Positions 26,601 through 38,149 of a DNA stretch of 64,000 bases are shown piece by piece (the stretch's first letter is position 1; each line of letters begins with the position of its first letter). Made by a program: the position numbers and the translations under genes. The notes below the pieces were generated by a model. That model was not told where the DNA came from, searched no databases, and was given only the letters and a program-made list of their open reading frames with translations. Source of the DNA: Cololabis saira (taxonomy: Eukaryota > Chordata > Actinopteri > Beloniformes > Belonidae); NCBI RefSeq assembly GCF_033807715.1, contig NC_084596.1:30946879-31010878 (forward strand), in the 5' to 3' direction.

Positions 26601-29600
26601 GGTATTTACCTATCTAAAGACAAATCAAGTTCTGATATGATCAGGGTGCAAGATTGTCTTGATGGAGAAGAAAAAGTGGTGGATATAAACGTGTTGGCTG
26701 CCAAGTGAGTACTAGACTTAATATGGGGCTGGCTCCTGAGGAAATGGACGAATTAAGCATTCACCTCTGGCAATGTGAATGCAATTTATAATCTGACAAT
26801 TCGGGGGGGAAAAAGTAAATAATACAGAAACGGTAGATGTAGGTCAAACACAGTAGGTCAAGATATGTTTCTATTGCATTTCTTCACAAATGCAAATTAA
26901 ATTTGCAATAAAGGTACTGCTGCGGAGGGTCGCCGTTCCCATTGAAAGGTAGCACAACTGCATTGTATTAATGAGTCCAAAAACAGCAGGAAACTAGATT
27001 TTGATGACTTTAGGTTGACCAGCTACTTTACATACAGTGGTGGCAGAGAAATGCAGATGTGCAACTTTTGCAAATTAGAACTGTTTCCATTACAGGTTCT
27101 CTTCTTTGATATTTGTGTTTTGTGCTGACCTCGGGGTAATGGAAACGCAACTCCGGACTGTTAGGCTGTAATTTTAAGAGGTTTCACAAAAAATGGACAT
27201 TTGCTATTAAGCAATTACAGCCATTTTAAACAAAATTGAAGTGTTTTCACCATTTTTATGTTTGAAATGTAACGCAGGACTGGTGACCACAGAGATGACA
27301 AAAAGTTTGTTACAACCAGGACTCCGAAAGAGGCAATACTGGTAATACTTGGGAGATGCTGTGCAATGAGAATTTTACTAAAATGTTGTTTTTTTTTTTT
27401 AATAAGCAGTGTAAACCAAGATCCCTTAATTTTTTTTTCTCCCCCCGCATCAGGTTCTGATAGATACCAGCTCTTCCATGGATGAAGAGTGTTACGGAAG
27501 TGCAAAGATAAAGAAAATTAATGCTGTCAAAGAGCTCTTTGACAACTTTGCTAGCAGAACCATGGCTTATGATTTCCATCATGTCATTGGCCTTGTGAAG
27601 TTTGACTCTATGGTGAAAATCCTCCATACATTTACGGAGAATCTGGAAACGTTCAAGGTACGCGTGGCTTATCAGCTGGGCTGCAATTGTTCCAGTTAGC
27701 AGGCGTGGCTTTAGTATTAAGAGTTGCACTCTGTTTAAACTTATAACTAGGTGTTATTTATGCAGGTATTCCTGTTGTGTGTTTATAAACTGTTTCACAT
27801 TGTATTTTTGTATGGAAACGGTATATACTGAACAGATGTACTTGTACCTCTGTCATACTTTTTACATTTTTGTAGGTGCATTTGCGCAATATAGAGGCAA
27901 GTGGATGTACTCTGCTGTACGACGCACTAAGACGAGGTGCTTGTGAGCTTGAAAAAGTCCAGACGAGGTTCCCAGAATGTCGACTCCGCATCATGTGTCT
28001 TACTGATGGAAATGACTCTGGGTAAACTCCCTTCTCTCTGCCAGTTTTACCTTTTGAGCTTGACACATGTTGGCATGTACACATTTGCAACTGCTACTTC
28101 AGAAAGCACTAACTTGCTTGTTGGATAAATCCATATTTTATCATCACATGTTATCAGTTGTGTAAATCATGAGTTTAACCATTATCCATCATCAAGAATA
28201 TCTTGAATAGAGAACTTATTTACCTCTTGAGTCAAAAATGTCACTTTTTTCTTTTTGACACACTTCTGTATTCATTTTGTTGTAGATCATCAATAGAGGC
28301 GGCTGCTGTTACAGCCAAATTGCTCAAATTGAACATCATTATGGATTCGATTCTCCTTGGAAATGTAGAGAACAACATGCTGCATGGGATCAGCAGCGCA
28401 ACAGGTAAAACTTCCGTTTAATTACCAGATTGATTGGTATGAAACTATATAACTAAGCGGTACATCAGTAATTTCGTAAGGTCGAAGGACTTTTTTTTTT
28501 TTTTTTTCCCCGATGGTCAGGTGGACCATTTGGTTATTACAACAGTGCACCACCAAAAAACTGGATCAGCATACTTTTGCCTTGCATATCCTTAGTTATA
28601 AAACTATCTGTGTGTGTACTGAAAAAAATCCTTTTAACTGAAATAACTAAAGATTTTTTTAATAAAACTATAACAATGGAATTGCAGACAATAACTTTTT
28701 TTTATTTTTTATTTCATACTTTTTATTGTTTTTCTTTAATTACTTGAAGGAAGTGGGAATTGTTGTACTGTATGGTATTGTTGATGGGACTCTTTCATCC
28801 TAGGGTTGTTTTGTGGGGGGATCAATATCTGTTCTGTATCCTCAAAAACTGATACTAACCAATTTTTCAAAATGAAAACTACTGAGCTTTATTAGAAGTC
28901 AGGTTCATGACTAGATATGATTTAAGGGATTTTGTGTTTTTCAAACTTTTGTTCTTTATATCGTTCCTCATCAAGGAGGTTGCTGTTTCAAACCAGAGAC
29001 AGCCAAAGATGGTTTGAAACTCTTTGAAGTCGAGACAGTTCTGTCTCTGGAGCAGAGGAAACCCAAGACAAAACTTGACCCATCTTCCATCTCTGAGGTT
29101 AGTTAACTGACTTATTTCAGAGGGCAATTCAGAATTGATGATCAGGTAACCTAACACCTTGTCCTCACATCTTTTGTGATATTTTTGTTCTTTTATAGTC
29201 CACGTTAACGGGTATCTTTGCTACTCATGGATATGATGAATATCCAGAAACATCCTTGCCAAGCCAGATAAACAGCAAAGTGACCATGACAGAGAGGTGA
29301 CGGTGAAAAAATAATTGAACAATAATTTTCTCTCAAATAACTTCTTTTTTTTTATCTCGCTTTCAACCTTTATAATTTGCATATGTTTAATGAAGTTTAC
29401 CAGACTGTGAATATTAAACATGTCCTTAAACAATTATTACAATATAGTAGCAAACTGTATTTGTTTTTCTTAACGGATATTAATTTTGTGGGTAGATTTG
29501 TGCTTTCTTAACACTTACAGTTTGCTCTCATAAGCGCACTTAATATTCGAAGCATTAATTTCCTTTAAAACAGTGCCCTGAAAAAGAGGATTCAGGAGTC

Positions 29601-32472
29601 AAAAGATGGGCGATTCATGGAAAAGGATAAACGTATCCTGGAGGAGCTCAAGAGTCTGCACTGTGACCCACATCCCTTCTTTAGGGTCTTTCCGTCGGAG
29701 TCAGACTTCAGTACGTAACACGGCCTCTGAACTGTTTGATCTCTTTGTCGAAAATATTATATTTTTATCTGATTCTTCTATACATTTATACCACCCTCTG
29801 CAGAGTAGCTTTGCACTTAGTTTCTGCAGCTGAACAGATAACAAAATAAATGTGCTCATTCATGTAAAATATTAACACACTGGTTATACATACAAAAAGT
29901 AATATATATATATTTTTTTTTTCATATATATAAAGCATTCTGGAGGATCGCCATGCAGGGCCCACCTGAAACCCCATATGAGAAGGGCGTGTTTGAGCTG
30001 TACTGCCAGTTTGGTCCTGACTATCCTGTGAAGCCTCCACTCCTTCGCTTTGTCACACATGTATCCTAAATGGAGAGAAAATAACGAACATATTTCATGG
30101 CATTGTAATCTTTCTATGTTAGTGTTGTGTAATGACAATTTGCAGTACTTTGCAAAAGTTTTGAGTGGATATGACGAAATGCTTTTTAATCGCTTAACAA
30201 AATGCAAAGTGAGAAAACTGACGGACAATCTAAGATCGGTTTTTGGTGTTCAGTTCAATTCAGTTCTTCTTCAAGGTAGTCAGGTGTGTGGTCACTTCTA
30301 CCAAACAGGTCCTGTTAACCATCAGTTCACGTAGGCTGAAACTGACTGAAAAAGAAAAGGCTGTGTCGGTTTAACACTAGTAGGGGAACAAGTTCTACAA
30401 AGATGATACAAGATAATTATACTGCATCAGGAAGGTCTCTCCCGGATTTCAAAGCAGATGTGTTGTTTGAGCTCATCTGAAAGAGGCACAAAGAGATGGG
30501 TAACGCTGATGTCCGTTGAACCAGTGTTCGTCCAAGGTATTGTTAGGTCTTTCAAAATCAAAAAATGTCCAGAAGTGCCTTCGGTTCAGACCTTGCAGGA
30601 CCCAGGTACATCCATCTGTGTTTCAGAGAGTTTTGGCTAAAGGTGGTATTTATGGGAGAATTGCAGTGAAAAAGCCCACAAAGCCAAATAATTGTCAAGT
30701 ATGAACAAAAACATTGAACTATTTAGTTGTATCCACAAACGTTTTCCCACAGAGTGACCGAGTGGTACCATAATGAGTGTCTGCAGGCAACAGTAAAGCA
30801 TGGTGGAGGATCCTTGCAATGTCTAGGGATCCATTTCTCCAAAGGGAGTTGCGTATTTGTTCAGAATTCAATGTATCCTCAATGCAGGCAGAAGCTCCAA
30901 ACGTACATAACTCCCTTCAGAAACTTACAAGAACAAGCTAACCTCACAAAAACATGCAGCAGTCCTGGGCTACACACTGATCCCTCTGGCCAGCGGGGGC
31001 GTCAGATGGGGTGGGGAGGATCTGGCCGGAATAACGTGACCCTTCCGCGCTACGTCCGGCCGGAGAAGCCCCACCCTGTCTGGTGAACAGAAGCGGCCTG
31101 TTCACTCAAGTAAGGAGGAGACCTGAGCTCAGTGCAGGCATCCCGGGGTTGGTAGAGGGAGCAATGCCCAGGACTGACTTAGGTAGGAGCGCTGGGTGAA
31201 AAGAAAATCTGGAATAAAAATAAATATTTAAAAAAAAACTTACAAGAACTGATGCCTTTTTGTAAAGCAAGGTGTTCATTTATTTTTTCTTGGATTGCGT
31301 TGCATTTTGTAAGTAATAATACATTTTATATTTGATGGTGAATCCTTAACTGACAACAGGTTTATCACTGCAACGTCAACAGCGTGGGCCGCATCTGCCA
31401 CAATATATTTGACCGCAACTACAATGCCCATATTACCATGAAGGAGATCTTTGACGCTGTGTATGGACTTCTCATCATCCCTGAACCAAATGATCCGCTG
31501 GACAGGTGAGATATGGCATAGACGCAATATATATTGTTAAAATATCCTTTATGCCATCCCCTTTTTTTTTTTAAATTTTATTTACTAATTCAAAACTCAT
31601 GATCAATTTTTTATATATATATACACACACACACAAAAATAAAAAACATTAAAGGAGCTTGAGGCTGTTTTTTTTTATTTGCAAAATGTAATGCAAGTCG
31701 GTCCCGATTTTCCCGCGCTGGGCTGTGGATGTGACGTCACATGACGCTGCATGCACGTTCTCCCCGTTGTCCTGTGCCGGCTTCACTGTTGGCTGCAGTA
31801 CCCCCAACGGCCGTCGTGGCGATAGAGAGTCTCATTTCTTAAAAGCAGCCACAAGCTCCTTTAAAAAAAAATATATATATATATATATTTTTTTTATTTA
31901 TTTATTTTTTTTTTTAAATGTAAAGCACTTTATACATAATGTGTATCTTACCAAAGTTTCTGACCATTCCCTGCTTGAAGCCACAATATATAATCAAAAA
32001 CCCAGATACTTAATTTATCATTTATTTATTGATTTGAATAATGAGCACAATCTGATCAAGCCTCGGAACTATTAAAATGCCTCCCATCATTGTAACTAAA
32101 TATACAGGCCATACCACAGTAAATTGGAAATGGATTATCACAACGGCTACGAAAAGGCAAACTTTTTTTTTTTTTTTAAATCTTTACAGTTCACTTTTTT
32201 TTTTTTTTTTTTTTTTATCAGATGCTTCCTATTAAACACCAGTCGTGAGTTGTTGGGGGTTTTTTTGTTTCATTTTGATGACATGTTTGGAGTCTTTTGA
32301 CGTTTATACTCAACTTTTGGCTGAAGAATTCCTGACGAGCCGTGAGACGTATGAACAAGAAGCCAGGAAACACACCGAAGAACATGCTGGGAAGTCATTA
32401 GATGACATTGAAAAGGTAAATTAGAGTGGTGGTGGTGTAACACAAGTGCTTTGGGATAGTGTTTACTTTCCA

Positions 32473-32504
<32 letters not shown>

Positions 32505-32919
32505 CTCTTCTAGGAACTGGTGGATCCAGTGCAACAGTTCATACCCCAGCACCTGATCTGTCCTCTCACCAAGAAGATGTTTGTTGATCCTGTGAAAACA
32601 ATCTATGGCACAGTGTACGAGCGCAAGGCCATCGAGGAACATCTCAAACAGTACGTTAAGGCTGTCGCAGTGGTTTCTATTCTTTTGCAGTTTATTAACA
32701 TGCATCTAAAGGTGATGAAAGCATAAAAGTTTAGTCATCTGGGTTATGTTATGATTGCAAAGTGTAACCACGATTCTTATTTTGACTTTTTTTTCCCCCC
32801 CCAGACACCAGTATGATCCGATGGCCGGCCCAGGACATGAGCTTGAAATGTGCTACATGATGGCAGATCGAGACATGAAGAAAATGGTGATGGATCATCG
32901 ATCTCGACAAATTCAGTGA
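14673..32919 (+). CDS. SAM-UBL-UBL-vWA-E2(UBC)-U-box fusion protein
   Basis: Twenty-five exons in frame: 14673-14802, 15877-16044, 16164-16301, 17236-17387, 19372-19475, 19575-19761, 21198-21326, 22685-22828, 22958-23099, 23411-23445, 24608-24755, 26361-26486, 26593-26704, 27278-27341, 27454-27657, 27876-28021, 28286-28404, 28976-29097, 29199-29296, 29574-29710, 29936-30060, 31360-31505, 32340-32415, 32514-32650 and 32805-32919; about 1067 aa. Domains: SAM at 1-66; a ubiquitin-like segment at about 100-170 (LYSADGMPLTDD, WSLKDRHLANGAMIYAIF); a second at about 197-260 (SDTIETVKLKLSIASGVP); a charged middle region; vWA at about 590-770 with MIDAS DTSSS; E2 at about 825-965 with HCN in place of HPN and Cys923 in GRICHN; U-box at about 995-1066. 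The start is the ATG just before the SAM domain. Exon 23 lacks the expected acceptor; 32340 is my in-frame guess. SAM domains mediate oligomerisation and an E2 plus U-box would build ubiquitin chains; the combined role is inferred and the family is unnamed to me. Confidence 0.85.
18071..18990. mobile_element. Non-autonomous hAT element with 8-bp target duplication
   Basis: The element starts TAGGGCTGCAGCTATCGA and ends ATCGTTTCAGCCCTA, which are imperfect inverted repeats. It is flanked by the direct repeat ATCACATC at 18063-18070 and 18991-18998. An 8-bp duplication with TAGGGCTG-type ends fits the hAT superfamily. It has no transposase. It sits in the intron between exons 4 and 5 of the SAM/E2/U-box gene and carries another element at 18157-18504. 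Confidence 0.85.
18157..18504. mobile_element. TTAA-flanked MITE nested inside the hAT element
   Basis: Perfect 13-bp inverted ends AGGAGCTTGAGGC / GCCTCAAGCTCCT are each bordered by TTAA, which fits a piggyBac-style TTAA target duplication. The GC-rich interior includes TGACGTCACAT. A shorter relative lies at 31649-31864 with its interior in the opposite orientation. Because it interrupts the hAT element, it inserted later. Confidence 0.8.
19838..20060. mobile_element. Probable truncated DNA-transposon end
   Basis: The segment begins 'CCCTGTCCCAATACTCCCCC' and has internal CCTA/TAGGG-rich imperfect inverted repeats, like common teleost MITEs whose ends read 'CCCTG..CCAAT'. I could not find a matching right end, so boundaries are uncertain. 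Confidence 0.4.
25204..25510 (+). mobile_element. Degenerate Tc1-like transposase C-terminus
   Basis: A + strand frame reads DWPAQSPD, then HLWDQLDGKLRARF and PTSV, with a stop interrupting it. This is the last catalytic block of Tc1/IS630-type DDE transposases common in fish. The copy is broken and lies in the intron between exons 11 and 12 of the SAM/E2/U-box gene. The open frame just before it (24892-25185) may be part of the same insertion, but I see no motif in it. Confidence 0.75.
30455..30870 (+). mobile_element. Second degenerate Tc1-like transposase fragment
   Basis: Pieces in different frames read GGIYGRIAVKKPTKP at about 30640-30690 and EWYHNECLQATVKHGGGSLQ at about 30760-30820. 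Both are well-known Tc1 transposase blocks (GRVAAKKP; NECLQATVKHGGGS). A deletion and frame changes make it inactive. It lies in the long intron between exons 21 and 22, which splits the E2 domain just before the HCN motif. Confidence 0.8.
30880..31205. other. GC-rich intronic segment of unknown origin
   Basis: About 320 bp with higher GC than its surroundings directly follows the Tc1 fragment, including 'GCAATGCCCAGGACTGACTT'. Composition suggests an inserted repeat. I see no terminal repeats or coding motif. Confidence 0.3.
31649..31864. mobile_element. Second TTAA-flanked MITE copy, interior reversed
   Basis: Ends TTAAAGGAGCTTGAGGCT and AGCCACAAGCTCCTTTAA match those at 18157-18504. The interior (TGACGTCACATGACGC, then GGCTTCACTGTTGGCTGCAG) is the reverse complement of the corresponding part of the other copy. 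It lies in the intron after the E2 catalytic-Cys exon and is shorter than the nested copy (216 versus 348 bp). Confidence 0.8.
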
Positions 32920-33159
32920 ATCTGCGGAGAACGGCTTGAATTTGCAACTTCCGTCTTTTAATTTAGGCCAGTGTGAAATAGTTGAAAAGGAGTGACTCAT
33001 GCATGTTAATGCAAACTGGTTGTTTGGATTCGTTTTTGATTTAATTTTTTTGGTTTGCGGTTTTAATTCCACACAAACTATGTTATGGTTAAGTTGATCA
33101 ACAATATCAGTATGACGTTACATGTTTGATACCATACATAGTGGTATACATGACAAACA

Positions 33160-33286
33160 AATAAAAAATGTTCCCCCCTTTTTTCTTTTTTTTTTTTTAC
33201 ATTGACTAAATATTTTTTTCCATATACAGTTTTATCTAAAATTTTAATCTTTTTTTTTTAAATTGTATGTTTGAGTTCAGAATAAA
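33160..33286 (+). terminator. Candidate poly(A) signals of the SAM/E2/U-box gene
   Basis: AATAAA hexamers occur at 33160-33165 and 33281-33286, 240 and 360 bp after the stop codon. The intervening 3' UTR is T-rich. Which signal is used cannot be told from sequence. Confidence 0.5.
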
Positions 33287-33289
33287 GAG

Positions 33290-34089
33290 TGTATTCTCTT
33301 CAGTCTTAAATATTTTGGACACATTTACAAGCTTTTTTGTTTTTTTTTTAAGCCACTCAGCATTTTACTTTACCAAATGCAGATATTTTCCAATTATACA
33401 TATGTAGATTTGAACTTTTAATTATTTGTTCTAAATCGGGATCATTTAGATTTCCACTTGTATCTGTAAATTGATATGCTGCTGAAACTAAGTAATTTCT
33501 AGGCTCTTACATTTTACTCGCAAGATAAAGACTTTTGCAGTTACTCAACTGCGAGAAGAATATTTGATAAGTATCCTTGAAAAGATTAAATAAAGTCTTT
33601 ATCACTTTATTAGTGTTAAATAATCTAATACAGACGCTTAAGCATACTTCTACTGGCGTCTTTGGAGTCGCAAGTTTTTAGACTGCAGAGGGAATAACAC
33701 CCACAGGCACTGGAGGTAACCGATTTGGGATTTTCTTAATGGATGTGTCTCATTGCAGGGTTTACGGCCCTGAGAAAACGTATTCCATAGTTATGTATCC
33801 TGAAAGAGTTATTTATAACACGCATGAGAAGGCCATAGACTATAAACAAGACACCCAATCTTAATAAACATGATGTTTTTACGTCACGTCGTTTAAAGGA
33901 AGTACGTTCCTCTCGCCATCAACTTAAAAGATGGCTATAAAACAAATGTGACGGGGGCATCTCATAAGTCTACAAATTACTTTTAAAAGGCCAACTGTTG
34001 TTTTTTTGTTAAGATAATAGTTAATTTCAAGTTTGTACGCCTCCATGCTGAGTGAGCTTCGTGAGCCCTCGCATTGATGCGCTTTTACT
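33290..34089. other. Intergenic interval; no gene seen
   Basis: AT-rich sequence between the U-box gene and the first THEM6-type gene. No open frame with a recognisable motif and no clear repeat boundaries. Confidence 0.4.
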
Positions 34090-34187
34090 TTGAAAACGGA
34101 TACCGGAAGTACTCGACAGTTGAGTTAAAGGCTGAAGTGCAGGTTGGGCTGGAATCAGCGATTAGTTCATGTGGACGCAGAAAGCAG
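34090..34187 (+). promoter_or_regulatory. Probable non-coding first exon of the first THEM6-type gene
   Basis: The segment ends with a good donor 'GAAAGCAG|GTGAGAGG' at 34187/34188. The coding exon begins after a CAG acceptor at 36993 with only AGAG before its ATG, so an upstream non-coding exon is required. The downstream paralogue has the same layout. The 5' limit is arbitrary. Confidence 0.45.
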
Positions 34188-34451
34188 GTGAGAGGTGATC
34201 TTTCAAACATGTTTTTAGTTTTAGTTATACTTTAAACTGGAGCTCTTAAGTCGTTGAAATGCGAAAGCTGGCAGCCGTGTCAAAAACAAAAGCTTGAAAA
34301 ATACATTTTCAGATTTTGTGAATATTTCTGGGGAAGATTTACGGTATGATTGAAGCAATTTAAATACTGTGATTTATGTTTCTGCTGTCACGGCACCATT
34401 TGTATTTTGTTTTTGTTTGGATTGTGCCATAACACTAACTGTGCTCCGAAA

Positions 34452-34495
34452 TACTAAGTCGCTTTGGATAAAAGTGCTAATTTAATGCAATGGAA
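34452..34495 (+). mobile_element. SINE tail fragment
   Basis: 'TAAGTCGCTTTGGATAAAAG' followed by TGCTAATTTAATGCAATG is the conserved tail seen in the SINE at 13265-13446. The head is missing. Confidence 0.55.
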
Positions 34496-34743
34496 TGCGC
34501 CTACTTAACTACTTAACTGTAGTCTACTATAGTTATAAAAATAAAAAAAGATGCATATTAAAATCTGTGTATGTGTAGAACTCTTTTACTTTAACTGCAT
34601 GTTTGCTGAAAAGAGTCCACTATTGTAGAGATAGCCTGCCTTTCCTGATAAACCTGTTTACGCTTGTTTTATGGGAAGTGTAGTTGGTGAAACTCCTACC
34701 TGTTTCAAGCCCCATGACTGTTTCCTTGGGAGGGTTCAGGTAA

Positions 34744-35490
34744 TCAATCACATTTTATTTGTATAGCACCTTTCATCCAGGTACATGAAATACAAAGTGC
34801 TTAACAATTTGACTGAAAAATAAGCATAATGAAAACACAAATAAAAACTGGGAAACCAATGCACACTGGTATACAATATAGTTAATTAAAATGAAATAAA
34901 AAATAATCAGTCCACAACAATAAAATATAATAAAACATTACAAGAAATAGATAAATAAATAAAACAAATACCTCTAAAAAATGTTAAACATAATAAAACT
35001 ATAAAATTTGATGCTACATAAAAGCCAGACCAAAGAGATGAGTTTTTAGTCTACGTTTAAAAATGTCCACATTTCCAGCTCCTCTCAGATCTCAGCAGGC
35101 TGTTCCACAGTTTTGGAGCATAGTGGCTAAAAGCAGCATCACCAAATGTTTTAGTTCTACTCTGTGGAACAGCTAGAAAGGAAGAACCAGAGGATCTGAG
35201 TTCTTTCCTGGTTCATAGAATAAAAACATCTCTGAAATATACTCTGGTGCAAGCCCATGTAGCGCTTTATAAACTAATTAAAGAACTTTAAAATCAACAC
35301 GAAAACTTACAGGTAGCCAGTGTAAGGATTTTAAAATGGGCCTTATGTGTGCTCTCCTTCTGGTCTGAGTCAGAACTCGCGCTGCAGCGTTTTGAACCAG
35401 TTGCAGCTGATTGATGGTATTCTTGGGTAGACCAGTAAGAAGAGCATTACAGTAGTCTATCCTGCTAGTTATGAAGGCATTAGTGCATTA
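34744..35490 (-). mobile_element. L2-type LINE fragment, reverse strand
   Basis: Read on the - strand, 35490 to about 35200 gives a degraded reverse-transcriptase end: [20 protein letters not shown], then [21 protein letters not shown] and LVYKALHGLAPEYIS. These are classic blocks of L2/CR1-like teleost LINEs. The rest is the 3' region ending in the usual 'AAAGGTGCTATACAAATAAA' form. Frameshifts and a missing 5' part make it inactive. It lies in the first intron of a THEM6-type gene. Confidence 0.85.
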
Positions 35491-36290
35491 GTCTCTCCGT
35501 GTTGCTCAGAGAGAGAAACGTCATCAGGAGACACGGCCACATAGGTAAGGAATGGTGTCACCACTAGTTCAGAGCTTGCTCAACAATGGCAGCAGGTGGG
35601 TGTGAATACATCTGCACTGGTCTGCACCCACTGTGAGGTTCAGACTTTTAGACTGCCTAGTATGAAGAAGGGAATTATTAATCACATCTCTCTAAGACAA
35701 ACATCCAGGACAGTCTGAAGCTATGCAACAAAAAAGAAGCACATATTGGGCAGCTTAAAACTTGTGTAAAGTTGTTTCATCTGTTGAAGCACCCTTCCTG
35801 ATTGTCTGCGGAGAAAAAGATCAGTGTTATAAGTCCTCTATGATGTCAGCAGTGTTTGGGATTTTTTCATCCTTTTTCATCTAAAGGAGTTAGTTACAGT
35901 TCTACCCCCAAAAACTGCCATAAAATGTTCTCCAATAATCCCAATAATCCAGGAGCTGTTTGATGATGATCCGTGCATCTCATAGTAGAAATGATGAATT
36001 AGCTTGGAGATCATGGCACTGAAACTTGGAAACAAAATCTTAAAGCCACGGAGAACCTGTGGTCATACCTTAAACGGCCATGTGATCTACTTGTGTAACT
36101 TGTGATTGAAGCAGCTACAAAACAAAATTAAACAAAGAGAACAAGAGAAGGATGCATGGTTTTGGGCCAGCCTGATGGTAGTTGGGAGTTATTTCTACAA
36201 TCTGTATCAGTTAACTGTTAGTCTTTTTTTTGTAAGATTTGAAAAGCCAACGGCATCACAGTTACAGACATGAATTTCTATGCATGTGTA
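35491..36290. other. Intron of the first THEM6-type gene; old repeat traces
   Basis: No gene is visible. A short stretch near 36050 reads ENLWSYLKRP on the + strand, which resembles the ENLW block of Tc1-like transposases, so a degraded transposon may be present; one motif is weak evidence. Confidence 0.35.
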
Positions 36291-36943
36291 TGAATGAATG
36301 AATGAATGAATGAATGAATGAATGAATGAATGAATGAATGAATGAATGAATGAGTTTTATTTTTGTGTCATGTCCGAAGACCCATCCCTTACAGGATTAT
36401 AAGACACCAGAAACAGAAAATCATCAATATACAATATCACATTCACTTAATTGGGAGCTACACAATGTACACCAGAAAAACAAAATAAATAAACCAAATT
36501 AAAAAATAAATACAATAAAAATACTTAATATTTCTTTCTCCCCAACAAAAACCAGAATGGATATTTTCACATATGTTACTTTTCTTAATTTATCGCACGC
36601 TTTCTCTAAATAGTCAGCAAGTGCAAATACTTTATAATCAAAAATCCATTTGAGCCTCTCAGCATCAGTTACCCACATCAAATCCAAATTCTTACCCCCT
36701 ATCAAATAATTTCTGACGCAACTCATGATACAAAGGACAATAAAATACAAAATGGAACTCATTTTCAATATCATTAATATCACAGTAAGGACAAATCCGC
36801 TCTTCTTCTGGGACCCCCTGATAACGTCCCGTCTCAAGGTGCAGAGGCAAGATTCCAGAACGGATTTGGGCACATAGTGATCGTTGTCTTTTAGATAACG
36901 AGGCACAAACATACTTTTCACAGCTATAACAACTTTTTATCAT
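36291..36943 (-). mobile_element. LINE 3' end with (ATTC)n tail, reverse strand
   Basis: The - strand frame at 36692-36943 includes LETGRYQGVPEEERICPYC and ENEFHFVFYCPLYHELR. This is the zinc-binding-like C-terminal block (CxxC, HF, CPLY) of many non-LTR retrotransposon ORF2 proteins. On this strand the 3' end is at low coordinates, where the (GAAT)n run 36291-36352 serves as its (ATTC)n tail. It abuts the first coding exon of a THEM6-type gene. Confidence 0.8.
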
Positions 36944-36997
36944 ACTAAATATTCTTAATTTTGGTTTGGTTTGTGTATGTGTTTTTTCACCAGAGAG

Positions 36998-37713
36998 ATG
37001 TGGTGGGTTCTGTGGGTGCTTGCCACCTTAGTGGCTCTCTTCTGCAGTCTGGATGTGTGGTACTTCCTGCGGGTGGCTGTGGTGGTGGTCCGGGCCTGGT
37101 TTCAACCTCCGGTCTGGGACGTCACGGCAGAGCAGCTCCTAACAGGCCGGGTCACTCCACATGACATCGACATGTGCCACATGAACAATGCTCGCTACCT
37201 GCGGGAGTGTGACTTCGCCCGCTTCTCCCTCTACACGCGTAATGGTGTGTTCAAGGCGCTGCGAGCCCTCGGCGCTTCCATCGTCATGGGGGCCACCACC
37301 ATCCGGTACCGCAGGCCTTTGTGCATAGGAGAGGGTTACGAGCTGCGAAGTCGGATTGTCACGTGGGATGATAAAGCCTTTTTTCTGGAGCAGAGGTTTG
37401 TTTCGACGAAAGACGGGTTGGTGTGTGCTGTTATGTACTGCAAGCAGAGCATCATACGCAGCAGCCCAGACAAGATCATGCAGCATTTGTGTAAAAGGAA
37501 GGTAAGAAAGGAAAAGGGTGCCTCACCACAGATGTATACTGATAGAATAAACACCTTGACTAACCCTACTGAAGAAAATTGAACTATTGGTTTGGTTCCT
37601 TGCAGGTGGAGTGCCCCGAGTTTCCAGAGGATCTTCAACACTGGGTCAACTTCATCTCAGCCAGCAGCCAGGCCCTTCGAGCTGAGAGTGGGCTGGAGGA
37701 GAAGAACAAATAA
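36998..37713 (+). CDS. them6: THEM6-type thioesterase-fold protein, first copy
   Basis: Two coding exons, 36998-37501 and 37606-37713, encode 203 residues; vertebrate THEM6 is close to 208. The N-terminus is a hydrophobic signal-anchor-like segment (about residues 1-30, ending DVWYFLR). Then come the family blocks [35 protein letters not shown] and, in exon 2, the conserved end [19 protein letters not shown]. The [10 protein letters not shown] region is the hotdog-fold active-site-like segment of the thioesterase superfamily; a hydrolase reaction for THEM6 is not something the sequence can prove. The start is the ATG four bases after the CAG acceptor at 36993, matching the second copy. A tandem paralogue follows 2.3 kb downstream. 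Confidence 0.93.
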
Positions 37714-38027
37714 GGGACTGTACAAGCATACTGCTAGTACTTGCTTTGTAAAAACAGACAGATTGTGAGTCCAAGAATCAAGATCTTGGGACTGAGACAT
37801 TTACTTTCTTTTTACAACTACTTGAGCAATACACTGTTGTGCCTACTCTTTGCACTAAAGGTACAATTTGTACAACTAAGCTGTTCTTGGACCCCAATGT
37901 TTACAAATATGGACTGTGAGAATTACTATGCATTGTATTGTTTTCAGAGGTAGAAAATGTTGTTAAATAAGTTTTCTCATATAATTGAAAAGTGTGGACT
38001 AACTGAATTTTTTCCTCTTTAAACAAT

Positions 38028-38033
38028 AATAAA
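38028..38033 (+). terminator. Poly(A) signal of the first THEM6-type gene
   Basis: AATAAA 315 bp after the stop codon, embedded in an A-rich stretch with a second AATAAA just downstream. Confidence 0.55.
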
Positions 38034-38149
38034 AAATAAAAAATCTGTCTGCGTTTGGGTTTTTACTTTACCCAAGTGACCACAATACAAATCAATCCTA
38101 AAGGTTATAAATGAGGAGAACCCACCACATTTTCCTTTTACATGTTTTT

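Noticed and set aside
30061..30334. Read-through of the E2 exon into the following sequence as a longer coding exon
   Set aside because: The paralogue shows a GT donor at the same place, and the frame runs into an immediate stop (GTATCCTAA) after the donor.
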